From the NCBI GenBank assembly GCA_039183535.1, contig JBCDBO010000002.1, positions 62,001-126,000 of the forward strand: DNA of 64,000 nucleotides. The letters are read 5' to 3'. Shown here piece by piece: positions 27,663 to 36,182 of this stretch. The translations under genes and the position numbers were made by a program. This stretch comes from JBCAXA01 sp039183535. Lineage in GTDB: Bacteria > Pseudomonadota > Gammaproteobacteria > Steroidobacterales > Woeseiaceae. Position 1 is the first letter of the stretch, and each line of letters starts with the position of its first letter. The notes beneath the pieces are model-generated. The model ran no database searches, was not told the origin of the DNA, and saw only the letters and a list, made by a program, of their open reading frames with translations.

Positions 27663-29330
27663 GTGGAAAAAGTCTGGTTAAAACACTACGCCGACAAGGT
27701 ACCGGAGACGGTTGACCCCGGCGAAATCAAGTCACTGCGTGATTTGATTGAAAACGCCATGAGTCGGTACGCCGATCGCCCTAGCTACACGAACTTGGGC
27801 GTCACGTTGACGTATGCGGACCTAGAGCGCGAATCAACCGCGCTCGCTGCGTGGTTGCAGAAAACAGCTGGGCTGCGCAAAGGCGAGCGCGTCGCGCTGA
27901 TGATGCCAAACATCTTGCAATACCCGGTGGCCCTATGCGCCATCCTGCGTGCAGGCATGGTCGTCGTAAACGTAAACCCGTTGTACACGGCCCGCGAGCT
28001 GAAACACCAGTTACGCGATTCGGGCGCGCGCGCGATCGTCATCTTGGAAAACTTTGCCGCAACGCTGGCCGAGGTGATCGAAGACACCGATGTCGACACG
28101 GTCATTACGACGGAAATTGGCGACATGCTGGCGACTCCGAAGCGCCAGATTACGAACTTCGTCGTTAAGCGCGTCAAGAAAATGGTACCGCCGTTCTCGC
28201 TCCCGAAACGACACCGTTGGCGCAACGTGCTGGCGGCCGGTCGCGAGCAAACCTTTGAGCCACCATTACTTGGTTTGATCGACCTCGCGTTTCTGCAATA
28301 CACCGGTGGTACGACCGGCGTCTCGAAAGGCGCGATGCTCAGCCACCGTAATATGGTCCACAACGTGATGCAGTCAACGTCATGGCTGGGCGCCAAGGTC
28401 GCCGATCAAAATGACATCATCGCGATCACGGCGCTTCCGCTGTATCACATCTTTTCGCTTGAGGGGAATTGCCTCGGCATCATGTCGCTTGGCGGCATGA
28501 ACGTACTCATTACCAATCCACGCGATTTCGATGGGTTCGTCAAAGAGATCAGTAAATACCGGTTTACCTACTTCACCGGTGTGAACACGTTATTCAATGC
28601 GCTACTCAATACACCCGGTTTCGCCGATATTGATTTTTCACAACTAAAAATTACGATCGGTGGTGGCATGGCCGTGCAGGAAAACGTGGCACGCCGTTGG
28701 CAGCAAGTAACCGGTAACGTCTTGACCCAAGCGTACGGCTTGACCGAGACATCGCCAGCGGCCGTCATCAACCCTCTGGTCGACGACGCCGAATATACCG
28801 GCTCGATTGGTTTACCGATCTCATCAACCGAAGCCAGTATTCGCGATGATGACGGGAACGAGCTTGGCTTTAACGAAGTCGGTGAGCTGTGTATTCGTGG
28901 TCCCCAGGTTATGGAGGGCTACTGGAACCGACCGGAAGAGACCGAGAAAGTCATGTTTGGTGATGGCTGGTTGCGCACCGGCGATATGGCCCGCATGGAT
29001 GAAGACGGCTTCATATTCATCGAAGATCGTAAAAAAGACATGATTCTCGTCTCCGGCTTCAACGTTTACCCGAACGAAATCGAAGACATCGCAACTCAGC
29101 ATCCTGCGATCGTCGAAGCGGCGGCGATCGGTATTCCGGACGAAAAATCTGGTGAGCTTGTCAAGCTGTTCGTTGTTAGCAACGACTCGGCACTCGATGC
29201 GAAAGCCGTTATTGCTTACTGCCGAGCAAACTTGACCGGTTATAAAGTACCGAAGCAAGTCGAGTTTCGCGACGACCTTCCCAAAACAAATGTCGGGAAA
29301 ATCTTACGGCGCGAACTGCGCGATGTCTGA
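27663..29330 (+). CDS. fadD: Long-chain fatty acid-CoA ligase FadD
   Basis: 555 residues, GTG start. It makes acyl-CoA from free fatty acid, ATP and CoA, the entry step to beta-oxidation. Sequence features: AMP-binding P-loop YTGGTTGVSKGAMLSH, YGLTETSP, the FACS-like DGWLRTGDMARMDEDGF and the C-terminal KTNVGKILRRELR with catalytic Lys. Length matches E. coli FadD (561). It overlaps the next gene by 8 bp. Proximity to tesA suggests supply of fatty acid to FadD. Confidence 0.95.
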   Translation: MEKVWLKHYADKVPETVDPGEIKSLRDLIENAMSRYADRPSYTNLGVTLTYADLERESTALAAWLQKTAGLRKGERVALMMPNILQYPVALCAILRAGMVVVNVNPLYTARELKHQLRDSGARAIVILENFAATLAEVIEDTDVDTVITTEIGDMLATPKRQITNFVVKRVKKMVPPFSLPKRHRWRNVLAAGREQTFEPPLLGLIDLAFLQYTGGTTGVSKGAMLSHRNMVHNVMQSTSWLGAKVADQNDIIAITALPLYHIFSLEGNCLGIMSLGGMNVLITNPRDFDGFVKEISKYRFTYFTGVNTLFNALLNTPGFADIDFSQLKITIGGGMAVQENVARRWQQVTGNVLTQAYGLTETSPAAVINPLVDDAEYTGSIGLPISSTEASIRDDDGNELGFNEVGELCIRGPQVMEGYWNRPEETEKVMFGDGWLRTGDMARMDEDGFIFIEDRKKDMILVSGFNVYPNEIEDIATQHPAIVEAAAIGIPDEKSGELVKLFVVSNDSALDAKAVIAYCRANLTGYKVPKQVEFRDDLPKTNVGKILRRELRDV

Positions 29331-30390
29331 TCGGTACCCCGCTGCGCTCATCAGCCTAAGCGTGCTGATGAGCGTTGTGGTCTTGACCGCGACGGCCCGA
29401 GCAAATCCGCAACCGCTGTTCGCTGCGGACGAACCGCTAGCAGCGGTACTCAGTGTTCCACTGACGCAAGCGTACCGGCAAAAGAAGCAGAAGCAGCGCG
29501 CCTATGTCGCAGGGCATTGGTCGTACACAAATGCCGACGGCGACAAGGTTCGCTTACCGATCCAAATCAGAACCCGCGGCAATTTCCGCCGCATCAATTG
29601 CCGCCAGCCGCCGCTGCAATTGAACTTCAAAAAGTCGACGCTGGACAGCACCGTATTCAGCGGCCAAGACAAACTCAAACTGGTCAACCCGTGCACGAAC
29701 CAGGGGCAGAGCGAACAACGAATCCTGTTGGAGGAATTGGCGTACCGCTTGTTTCAAATCGTCGCTGGCGACTACGCGTTCGCCACGCGGCGTATCGACT
29801 TGGCCTACATCGATACCGACAAGCAAGCGATGCCACGCCAGGAGAAAACCTTCATCATCGAAGCGACAGAAAACCTTGCCGAACGTCTTGGCGGGAAAGC
29901 GTTCAACGATAGTAAAGCTAGGCACAGCTTGCTCGATCAAGAACAGGCTGCCTTGGTCGAAGTTTTTCAATACATGATCGGTAACACCGACTTTTCGTTG
30001 GTCGCCTCACCGCCGTATGACGACGGCTGCTGTCACAACGTCAAGTTGATTGTTTTTGCCGACGACGCCCGCCGATGGATGCCGGTACCGTACGACTTCG
30101 ACCACGCCGGCTTAATCGATGCACCGTATGCGTTACCGTCTGACAAACTGCCGATTCGCGATGTAACACGTCGCTTTTACATGGGTGTTTGTCGGGATGC
30201 GGTGCATATAGAGAACGCTGTGAAACGTCACCTCGATAAGCGCGACGCGATGCTAGCCGCTATCGACGCAACGACCGGCCTATCTGAGCGCAACACCAAG
30301 CGCGCACACAGATATCTCAATGCGTTTTTTGCAATCGCGAGCGAGCCGAAACAGGTCACGAAGAAACTGGTCAAACGCTGTCGCGATTAA
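29323..30390 (+). CDS. Secreted CotH-like protein (putative)
   Basis: 355 residues from ATG 29323, which overlaps the fadD stop; an in-frame upstream start at 29290 would lie deeper in fadD. A signal peptide (about 1-26, ending TARA) predicts export. The mature part has IQIRTRGNFRRI ... PLQLNFKK near 80-105 and a later PVPYDFDHAGLIDAPYALP (about 245-265), arranged like the RGN/KK and DxD segments of CotH-type secreted kinases. The match is by pattern only. CotH proteins often neighbour DUF4956 proteins and VTC polyphosphate polymerases; a DUF4956 gene lies 1.1 kb away. Confidence 0.5.
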   Translation: MSDRYPAALISLSVLMSVVVLTATARANPQPLFAADEPLAAVLSVPLTQAYRQKKQKQRAYVAGHWSYTNADGDKVRLPIQIRTRGNFRRINCRQPPLQLNFKKSTLDSTVFSGQDKLKLVNPCTNQGQSEQRILLEELAYRLFQIVAGDYAFATRRIDLAYIDTDKQAMPRQEKTFIIEATENLAERLGGKAFNDSKARHSLLDQEQAALVEVFQYMIGNTDFSLVASPPYDDGCCHNVKLIVFADDARRWMPVPYDFDHAGLIDAPYALPSDKLPIRDVTRRFYMGVCRDAVHIENAVKRHLDKRDAMLAAIDATTGLSERNTKRAHRYLNAFFAIASEPKQVTKKLVKRCRD

Positions 30391-31529
30391 TTGGTCGCCG
30401 TATTGATCGTCGCCCGAATAGACGCGGCTTCACGACGCTGCTCTATGTAACGTTGGACCCGACGAGGCTCCGGCACTAACGGTGCAACGGCCTCCAGATA
30501 GGCTTCGACGCCATCGCCATCGGTCGGGATAGCGAAGCGCTGGCCGTTTTGTACCAGCGTCAGTTGATCACCAACGATCTCCAATGCCGCTACCGCACCG
30601 CCATAGTGCTTTGACATACCAACGTCGACGTTGATGACCTTACTGTTGAAGCGTGGTAACACGGTGCCGACGCGCGGCGTGTGGCCGATGATCATTCGCT
30701 TGGCATCATATTTCGCCAGCACCTGATCGATGACGGCCTCGTTGGCGGCGTCTTCCTCACCGGTTGCGGCGGCGCGGCTCCACAATGGACCATCCGGCGC
30801 GTTAACGATGCTATCCGCCGTCAGAGAGGCAGGGTCGGCCAGTTCTGTTCGGACACGCGTATTCAAGTCACTAATTGACCCACTCGCGAAAGCCGGCGTC
30901 AGCCCAGCGTGGACGAAGAGATTCCCGTCTAGCAAAAAAACTGTGTGGTTTTTCAGCACCCACTTGCCGATTTTGCCGGTCGGTGCCCAGGCCTGCCGGT
31001 GCTCGACATAACCGAGTGGGTAATCTTTGTTGAACGCATCGCGATTTGTGGCATCGAACGCAGGCCAATCCGCCTCCGGCGTCGTCTGTTTTGTGTATGC
31101 GATGTACTGTTCGTAGTACGCGTCTTGGCGCTTTTTCGAATTGCGATCGACGAACGCCTCGTACTCCCCCGGATGAACATAGCGCAGGTCGCCCTGGATA
31201 TTCATCGCCTCGTGATTACCAATGAGGACATGAACGGCACCACGCTTTCGTTTCGCTTGCTTTTGCAGTTTTACGAAGAACTCGATAATGCGCCGCGTAT
31301 CGGGGCCTCGATCCGCGATATCGCCAATCTGTACGAGCTGGGTTCGACCGGCCTTCCAGCGCTCTTTCTCATCGACGACATCGGTGTCTTTCAAAACCTG
31401 GATAAAGTTGTCCCAATCGCCATGGATATCGCCGACGACGACAATGCGGTCCGATTCGTCAGCGGTGACAGCCACCGACACGAACATCAGAAGTGCCACG
31501 ATCCACGCCTGCGAAAGTCTAGTTGGCAT
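30387..31529 (-). CDS. Exported Shewanella-like metallophosphatase (SLP family)
   Basis: 380 residues from the ATG at 31529, chosen because a signal peptide (MPTRLSQAWIVALLMFVSVAVTA) begins there; the open frame reaches 31646. All PPP-type metal-binding blocks are present: GDIHGDWDN, GDIADRGPDTRR and GNHEAMNIQGDLRY, then HAGLTP and IGHTPRVG. GNHEAMN plus GDLRY marks the Shewanella-like phosphatase group. A periplasmic Ser/Thr/Tyr or small-molecule phosphatase is predicted. Its first 11 bp overlap the DUF4956 gene; its end overlaps the CotH-like gene by 4 bp, tail to tail. Confidence 0.85.
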   Translation of the reverse strand: MPTRLSQAWIVALLMFVSVAVTADESDRIVVVGDIHGDWDNFIQVLKDTDVVDEKERWKAGRTQLVQIGDIADRGPDTRRIIEFFVKLQKQAKRKRGAVHVLIGNHEAMNIQGDLRYVHPGEYEAFVDRNSKKRQDAYYEQYIAYTKQTTPEADWPAFDATNRDAFNKDYPLGYVEHRQAWAPTGKIGKWVLKNHTVFLLDGNLFVHAGLTPAFASGSISDLNTRVRTELADPASLTADSIVNAPDGPLWSRAAATGEEDAANEAVIDQVLAKYDAKRMIIGHTPRVGTVLPRFNSKVINVDVGMSKHYGGAVAALEIVGDQLTLVQNGQRFAIPTDGDGVEAYLEAVAPLVPEPRRVQRYIEQRREAASIRATINTATN

Positions 31530-32265
31530 CGGCAGCACCCTCGGACGCTCTTTTTTCTGCTTTCTTGGCAAGTTTTGCACGCTTTTCGTTGGCGGCATGA
31601 TGTGACTCCAGACCATCCCCGAATAGACACACGAGTAGCGTTGCAAAGGTGAAAAACATCGTCATAACCAGTGCGATCTCAAGCGCCTTCACGCCGGCAG
31701 CGATGCCGACGCCGATCGCCACAAAAATGAACAAGGTATCGAAGGTGTCACTGAGTGCCCGTCGAAACCGGACCCCGGCGACGATACCGGCCAAGGAAAA
31801 TGCCAGCGCGAGCGAATGCTGAACAATCAGAACGATGCCAGCAACGACGGCTGGCAGGATGAGCGCAGTCTCATCGAGCGAATGATCGTAAACGCCATCG
31901 ACATGAATACCTTTGTAAACCCATGAGACAGGCAGCATGACAACAATGGTACCGAGCATGGCGAGCGCCAATGCTTTAGCATCGGCAAAGCGCGACTCGA
32001 CGACAACGCCATTGGCGACCCATTCGTCGACGACATCCTCGTCACCGCTGAGCAGCGCATCCTCAAGCGCCAGCGTGGCCGGATCGCTGCCACCAATAGC
32101 ACTCACTCCGCCGACCGGGAGATGTTCGAAGAAATTCGGGATGATGGCGTTGAGCACAGCGAGAGCCGCTGCAACGCCGATGTAGTAAAGAACGAGCCGC
32201 AGCAACTGGCGTACTAATACACGTCGCGCCGGGATTCGATCGTCGGCAGAGATCGGGTCGGTCAA
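31519..32265 (-). CDS. DUF4956-type membrane protein
   Basis: 248 residues, ATG start. About five or six hydrophobic helices; the second half has VLIVQHSLALAFSLAGIVAGVRFRRAL and DTLFIFVAIGVGIAAGV, the core blocks of DUF4956. The charged C-terminus is Lys/Glu/Ala-rich. DUF4956 proteins commonly neighbour VTC-domain polyphosphate polymerases and CotH-like proteins; no VTC gene is seen here. It overlaps the phosphatase gene by 11 bp, which suggests they are translated together and may work on the same substrate. Confidence 0.65.
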   Translation of the reverse strand: MTDPISADDRIPARRVLVRQLLRLVLYYIGVAAALAVLNAIIPNFFEHLPVGGVSAIGGSDPATLALEDALLSGDEDVVDEWVANGVVVESRFADAKALALAMLGTIVVMLPVSWVYKGIHVDGVYDHSLDETALILPAVVAGIVLIVQHSLALAFSLAGIVAGVRFRRALSDTFDTLFIFVAIGVGIAAGVKALEIALVMTMFFTFATLLVCLFGDGLESHHAANEKRAKLAKKAEKRASEGAADAN

Positions 32266-32326
32266 TCCAATGCCCCATGGGCAGTGCTAAGACCCGATTA
32301 TATCACCGCCGTTACAGCTACAGGTG

Positions 32327-32356
32327 AGCGCTGCCACGGAAGCCCATGGCAGCGCT
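32327..32356. terminator. Perfect 10-bp inverted repeat downstream of the pseudopilin gene
   Basis: AGCGCTGCCA (32327-32336) and TGGCAGCGCT (32347-32356) pair perfectly around a 10-nt loop, about 14 bp past the pseudopilin stop. No T-run follows on either strand, so it is not a classic intrinsic terminator. It may stabilise an mRNA end or act as a weak terminator before the DUF4956 gene. Confidence 0.4.
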
Positions 32357-32369
32357 GCATGCGATAGGC

Positions 32370-32945
32370 TTACTCGCCAGCGAGGTAGATAACGTAGTTG
32401 TTGTTACCGTTTTGCCGTTTGACGATCCCGCCAGTAAACCAGGCACTGGCACCGGTCTCGACATCGCCATCACCATCGAAAATATCGCTGAGTTTGCGCG
32501 CGTCGGCTTCGCTGGTAATGGTCACGAACATTACGGTCGTGCTGGTTGTGTCGACGGTGCCATCGCCATCCAGGTCAAATTGGTTAACCGCCTGGGTGCG
32601 GCTAGGCCAAACACCAAAGTTACCGGACGTTTGGGGAATCGGGCCTTCCAGTTCATTCTCGATGTACGGCCCTTCCCAGCCTGGGATACCGCCGGTTGTG
32701 TTGCGGAGCAGCTGGTGGTTGTTGGTATTACCGTTGTTTGGACGATGCATCGGGAACCGTCCGGTGTCCGCATAGAACCGTGCGACGGCCGCTTTGACGG
32801 TACGAATATCTTGCGCAAAGGCGGAGACCCGTGCGTTCCGGATTGCGTCAAAAATCATCGGCGTCGCCATGGCCGCCAAAATTGCAATTACGGCCACAAC
32901 GCCAATCATTTCCATGAGCGTGAAGCCACGTGAGTTCGATTTCAC
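32370..32945 (-). CDS. Orphan type II pseudopilin / type IV pilin-like protein
   Basis: 191 residues, GTG start with AGGGAGAG 6 nt upstream. The prepilin signal RGFTLMEMIGVVAVIAILAAM has Gly before the cut and Glu5, so it is processed and methylated by a PilD-type peptidase. The soluble domain holds Asp-rich loops DLDGDGTVD and DGDGDVETGA, typical of calcium sites in GspG-like pseudopilins. No gsp genes are next to it; the pil cluster is 8 kb away on the same strand. It could be a minor pilin or a GspG paralogue. Confidence 0.8.
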   Translation of the reverse strand: MKSNSRGFTLMEMIGVVAVIAILAAMATPMIFDAIRNARVSAFAQDIRTVKAAVARFYADTGRFPMHRPNNGNTNNHQLLRNTTGGIPGWEGPYIENELEGPIPQTSGNFGVWPSRTQAVNQFDLDGDGTVDTTSTTVMFVTITSEADARKLSDIFDGDGDVETGASAWFTGGIVKRQNGNNNYVIYLAGE

Positions 32946-33072
32946 TACCGACTCTCCCTACGAGCGATGGTTACGTCGGTATAGCGGCAGCTGTCCCAGT
33001 TTCTTGAGCCCTAGCGCCAAAAGTGTGACGCAATTCGCTCGCCGCTGGCGACCCTCTGGCGTTTGCGATCGC

Positions 33073-34335
33073 TTACGTTGGGCCGTGGATTAGGTTCCAA
33101 ACCGTGTGCAGGGACAGACCGACCAGACCGCCGACAAGTGTGCCGTTGATGCGGATGAACTGCAGATCCCGGCCAACCGCCAGCTCAATCCGCTGCGCGG
33201 TAGCCTCGGCATCCCAATGCGAGATCGTCTCGCTGATTATCCCTGCGATCGAGCTGCGATGGCCATCGACGATGTATAGCAACGCCTCGCGGCAACTGTT
33301 GTCGATATCGCTACAGAGCTCGGCATCGCCAAGTAAGCGCTCACCCATCCCTTGCATCGCCGTATTCAACCGTTGCCGCAACGCCGACTCAGGATCGTTT
33401 AATGCCGTATCGAGGTAGCTGCCAAGATCGTTGACGGCCTGCGAAATGTAGCGCGCGAGCTCAGGGCGCTCCATCAATCGGGCCTTTAGGCTCTCGCCAC
33501 GCTCGATTAGGTGCTCATCCTCCTTGAGCGACACGATGAGCCGCTCGAGCATTTCCACGAGGCGCGCTTTGGTCGCCGCTTCTTCCTCGCCGTCCGTCTC
33601 GGTCAGAAAATCATCGAGCTCCGATACGATCCGCTCGACGATACGCCGGTCAACAAAGCCCGGTATCCACCAGGGCGTGCGCTCTGATAACGACTCTCGA
33701 AGTTTGTCTTGGTTGTCGTTGAGTTGTTCACGAACGACCAGAATGAGCTGATTGACGAGCGTCTGCTCTGGATCTTTCAACAGCAAGAACTCAAGAACTT
33801 GCGCGATCAGCGGCGACAACTTAATACCAGCAACAAAGTCTGCCAGGCCGGCTTTCACACCATTGCGCAACGAGCGGTTATCCGACAGCGTTACGACCTG
33901 CGCAAGAATACCGGCGACGTCGTCGCTTAGGCGCGTCGCGTTGGCCGGCTTCGCGAGCCACGCGGCGAACGCATCGGCAAAGCGAATAGTGGCGAGCCGG
34001 GGCCGTAGCGCATCGACGACCAAGAAATTGTCCGATACGAACCGCGCCAAAGTCTGACCCAGATCGTCCTTTCGCCGTTGCACAATAGCTGTATGCGGAA
34101 TCGGCAGTCCCAACGGATGACGAAACAAAGCGGTAACTGCGAACCAATCGGCCAGCGCGCCGACTGTGGCAGCCTCGGCAAACGCCCGGACGTAGCTCAA
34201 CCACGGATACGTGATTTCGTAAATGCCCGTCACGATATAGGTCGCGAGCATCAGCAATAGCAATGCCAACGCCAATCTCTTCATGCCTGCGAGACGCGCT
34301 TCGCGTTCGGCAACGTTATAGCTTGGCGGTTGCAT
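33073..34335 (-). CDS. DUF445 (YjiN-family) membrane-anchored protein
   Basis: 420 residues. An N-terminal membrane helix (about 18-40) precedes LSYVRAFAEAATVGALADWFAVTALFRHPLGLPIPHTAIV, the DUF445 signature. A long helical, charged region follows, and a C-terminal hydrophobic end (NGTLVGGLVGLSLHTVWNLI) suggests a second anchor. Family function is not established. It lies 8 bp downstream of hemE on the same strand, so it is probably the last gene of that transcript. Confidence 0.85.
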   Translation of the reverse strand: MQPPSYNVAEREARLAGMKRLALALLLLMLATYIVTGIYEITYPWLSYVRAFAEAATVGALADWFAVTALFRHPLGLPIPHTAIVQRRKDDLGQTLARFVSDNFLVVDALRPRLATIRFADAFAAWLAKPANATRLSDDVAGILAQVVTLSDNRSLRNGVKAGLADFVAGIKLSPLIAQVLEFLLLKDPEQTLVNQLILVVREQLNDNQDKLRESLSERTPWWIPGFVDRRIVERIVSELDDFLTETDGEEEAATKARLVEMLERLIVSLKEDEHLIERGESLKARLMERPELARYISQAVNDLGSYLDTALNDPESALRQRLNTAMQGMGERLLGDAELCSDIDNSCREALLYIVDGHRSSIAGIISETISHWDAEATAQRIELAVGRDLQFIRINGTLVGGLVGLSLHTVWNLIHGPT

Positions 34336-34343
34336 TGCGATCG

Positions 34344-35414
34344 TCAGTCGCGGTGATACTGCGGGCTAAACTCGTGAACCGCATCGACCAACGCAGCAAC
34401 ATGGTCGGGATTGATATCGGGGTGAATACCGTGGCCGAGGTTGAACACATGGCCATGACCGTGTCCGTAGCTGGCCAGCGTCTCGGCAACGCGCTCGCGA
34501 ATAACGGTCGGGTTGGCGTACAAAATCGACGGATCGAGATTGCCCTGCAAAGCGACTCGATCGGCGGTTAATTCGCGCGCAGATGCTAGATCTAAGGTCC
34601 AATCGACACCGAGCGCATCGCAACCGGTACCGACCATCGTTGCCAAGCGCTGACCTGCGCCTTTGGTAAACAAAATGACCGGCAAGCGCTCGTCGCCGCT
34701 GCCAACATCGAGTTGCTCAACGATGCGCTGCATCGGGTCGAGCGAGAAGCGCTGGTACGCCGACGGCTCCAACGAACCCCCCCAGGTATCGAAAATCATC
34801 GCCGCCTGCGCACCGGCGGCGATCTGCGCGTTCAAGTACTGTGCGGTTGTATCGGCCAGATGCCCCAGCAATTGGTCGGCGCTCGAGGGGTCGTCGTAAA
34901 TCAACGCTTTGATACGTGCGAAATTCTTGCTGCTACCGCCCTCGACCATATACGTTGCGACCGTCCATGGACTGCCGGCAAACCCAATCAACGGCACGCG
35001 ACCATCGAGCTCGCGGCGGATCAAAGCGACCGCGTCGGTCACGTAGCCAAGTTCGGCGCCAATATCGATCGTCGGTAAGGCCCGAATCTCGGCAGCGGTG
35101 CGGACCGGGCGCTCGAACCGTGGCCCTTCGCCCGTTTCGAAATACAGGCCTAAGCCGAGCGCATCGGGAACCGTCAATATGTCGCTAAACAAGATGGCAG
35201 CGTCGAGCGCGAAGCGCCGCAGTGGTTGCAACGTCACTTCGCAGGCCAGTTCGGGGTTTTTGCACAGCGACATGAAGTCGCCGGCTTGCGCACGCACCTC
35301 TCGGTACTCGGGCAAATACCGGCCCGCCTGACGCATGATCCACAATGGGGTGCGCTCGGTCGGCTGGCGGCGCAAGGCTCGTAAAAACGTATCGTTTTGT
35401 AACGGCGCGTTCAT
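34344..35414 (-). CDS. hemE: Uroporphyrinogen decarboxylase HemE
   Basis: 356 residues from ATG 35414, whose ATGA overlaps the pyrF stop. It removes four carboxyl groups from uroporphyrinogen III to give coproporphyrinogen III in heme synthesis. Signature regions are intact: PLWIMRQAGRYLPEYR (substrate Arg residues), DAAILFSDILTVPDALG and GFAGSPWTVATYMVEG, with the C-terminal FNLGHGIHPD. Length is normal (E. coli 354). Confidence 0.97.
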   Translation of the reverse strand: MNAPLQNDTFLRALRRQPTERTPLWIMRQAGRYLPEYREVRAQAGDFMSLCKNPELACEVTLQPLRRFALDAAILFSDILTVPDALGLGLYFETGEGPRFERPVRTAAEIRALPTIDIGAELGYVTDAVALIRRELDGRVPLIGFAGSPWTVATYMVEGGSSKNFARIKALIYDDPSSADQLLGHLADTTAQYLNAQIAAGAQAAMIFDTWGGSLEPSAYQRFSLDPMQRIVEQLDVGSGDERLPVILFTKGAGQRLATMVGTGCDALGVDWTLDLASARELTADRVALQGNLDPSILYANPTVIRERVAETLASYGHGHGHVFNLGHGIHPDINPDHVAALVDAVHEFSPQYHRD

Positions 35415-36130
35415 GAGGGATCTCCAAAACACGAGGCTATCGTCGCCTGTATCGCCTCGGCCGCCTGCCGCGGTGAGGCGGCGTCACGGATCGGCCGGCC
35501 GACAACGATATGATCAGCGCCGTTCGCAAACGCCTGCTCGACGCTAACAACGCGTTTCTGATCGTCTGCCGGTCGATTTTCAACGGGGCGAATACCGGGC
35601 GTCACAACCAGCAAGCGGTTATCCACATGCTCGCGCAGGCGGCTAACTTCGAGTCCCGATGAAATGACGCCGTCGCAGCCCGCCTCAAGAGCTCGGCGCG
35701 CGCGCGACAATACCAACTCGGCAATATCGCAAGCGAAACCAAGATCATCGAGATCGCCGCGATCCAGGCTGGTCAGCGCAGTGACGGCGAGCACCTTCAA
35801 TGAACCTTTCTCAGCCGCTGCCGCTTCCATGATCGATTGATTGCCGTGGACCGTACAAAAGCTTGCACCGCGCTGGGCAAGATTGCGTACGGCCGCAGCC
35901 ACGGTCGCCGGTACGTCAAACAGTTTGACGTCGACAAACACTTTCTTATCGCGGGCCAATAACCAATCGAGCAAATCGAAGTAATCGGCGGTCATCGCAA
36001 GCTCAAGGCCGATTTTGTAGAAGCTAACGGCATCGCCAAGCTCATCGGCCAGGCGCCGGCCATCCTCAGCACTCGGCACATCGAGCGCAAAAATTAGCCG
36101 GTCGTTAGACGGGATCGGTTTTGGCGTCAC
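35411..36130 (-). CDS. pyrF: Orotidine 5'-phosphate decarboxylase PyrF
   Basis: 239 residues, ATG start. Converts OMP to UMP, the last step of pyrimidine synthesis. The catalytic DVKLFDVPATVA holds the Asp-Lys-Asp network (DxKxxD), and TPGIRP and VVGRPIRDA bind phosphate. Complete for the family. It overlaps hemE by 4 bp and follows dgt by 52 bp. Confidence 0.97.
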   Translation of the reverse strand: MTPKPIPSNDRLIFALDVPSAEDGRRLADELGDAVSFYKIGLELAMTADYFDLLDWLLARDKKVFVDVKLFDVPATVAAAVRNLAQRGASFCTVHGNQSIMEAAAAEKGSLKVLAVTALTSLDRGDLDDLGFACDIAELVLSRARRALEAGCDGVISSGLEVSRLREHVDNRLLVVTPGIRPVENRPADDQKRVVSVEQAFANGADHIVVGRPIRDAASPRQAAEAIQATIASCFGDPS

Positions 36131-36182
36131 AGAATTTCCTTCATTACTCAGATACTGCCCGGTAGTTTACGCCGCACGAGGC

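Noticed and set aside
31530..31646. Longer start for the metallophosphatase
   Set aside because: It would place 39 residues before a clear signal peptide and overlap the DUF4956 gene far more; the ATG at 31529 fits better.
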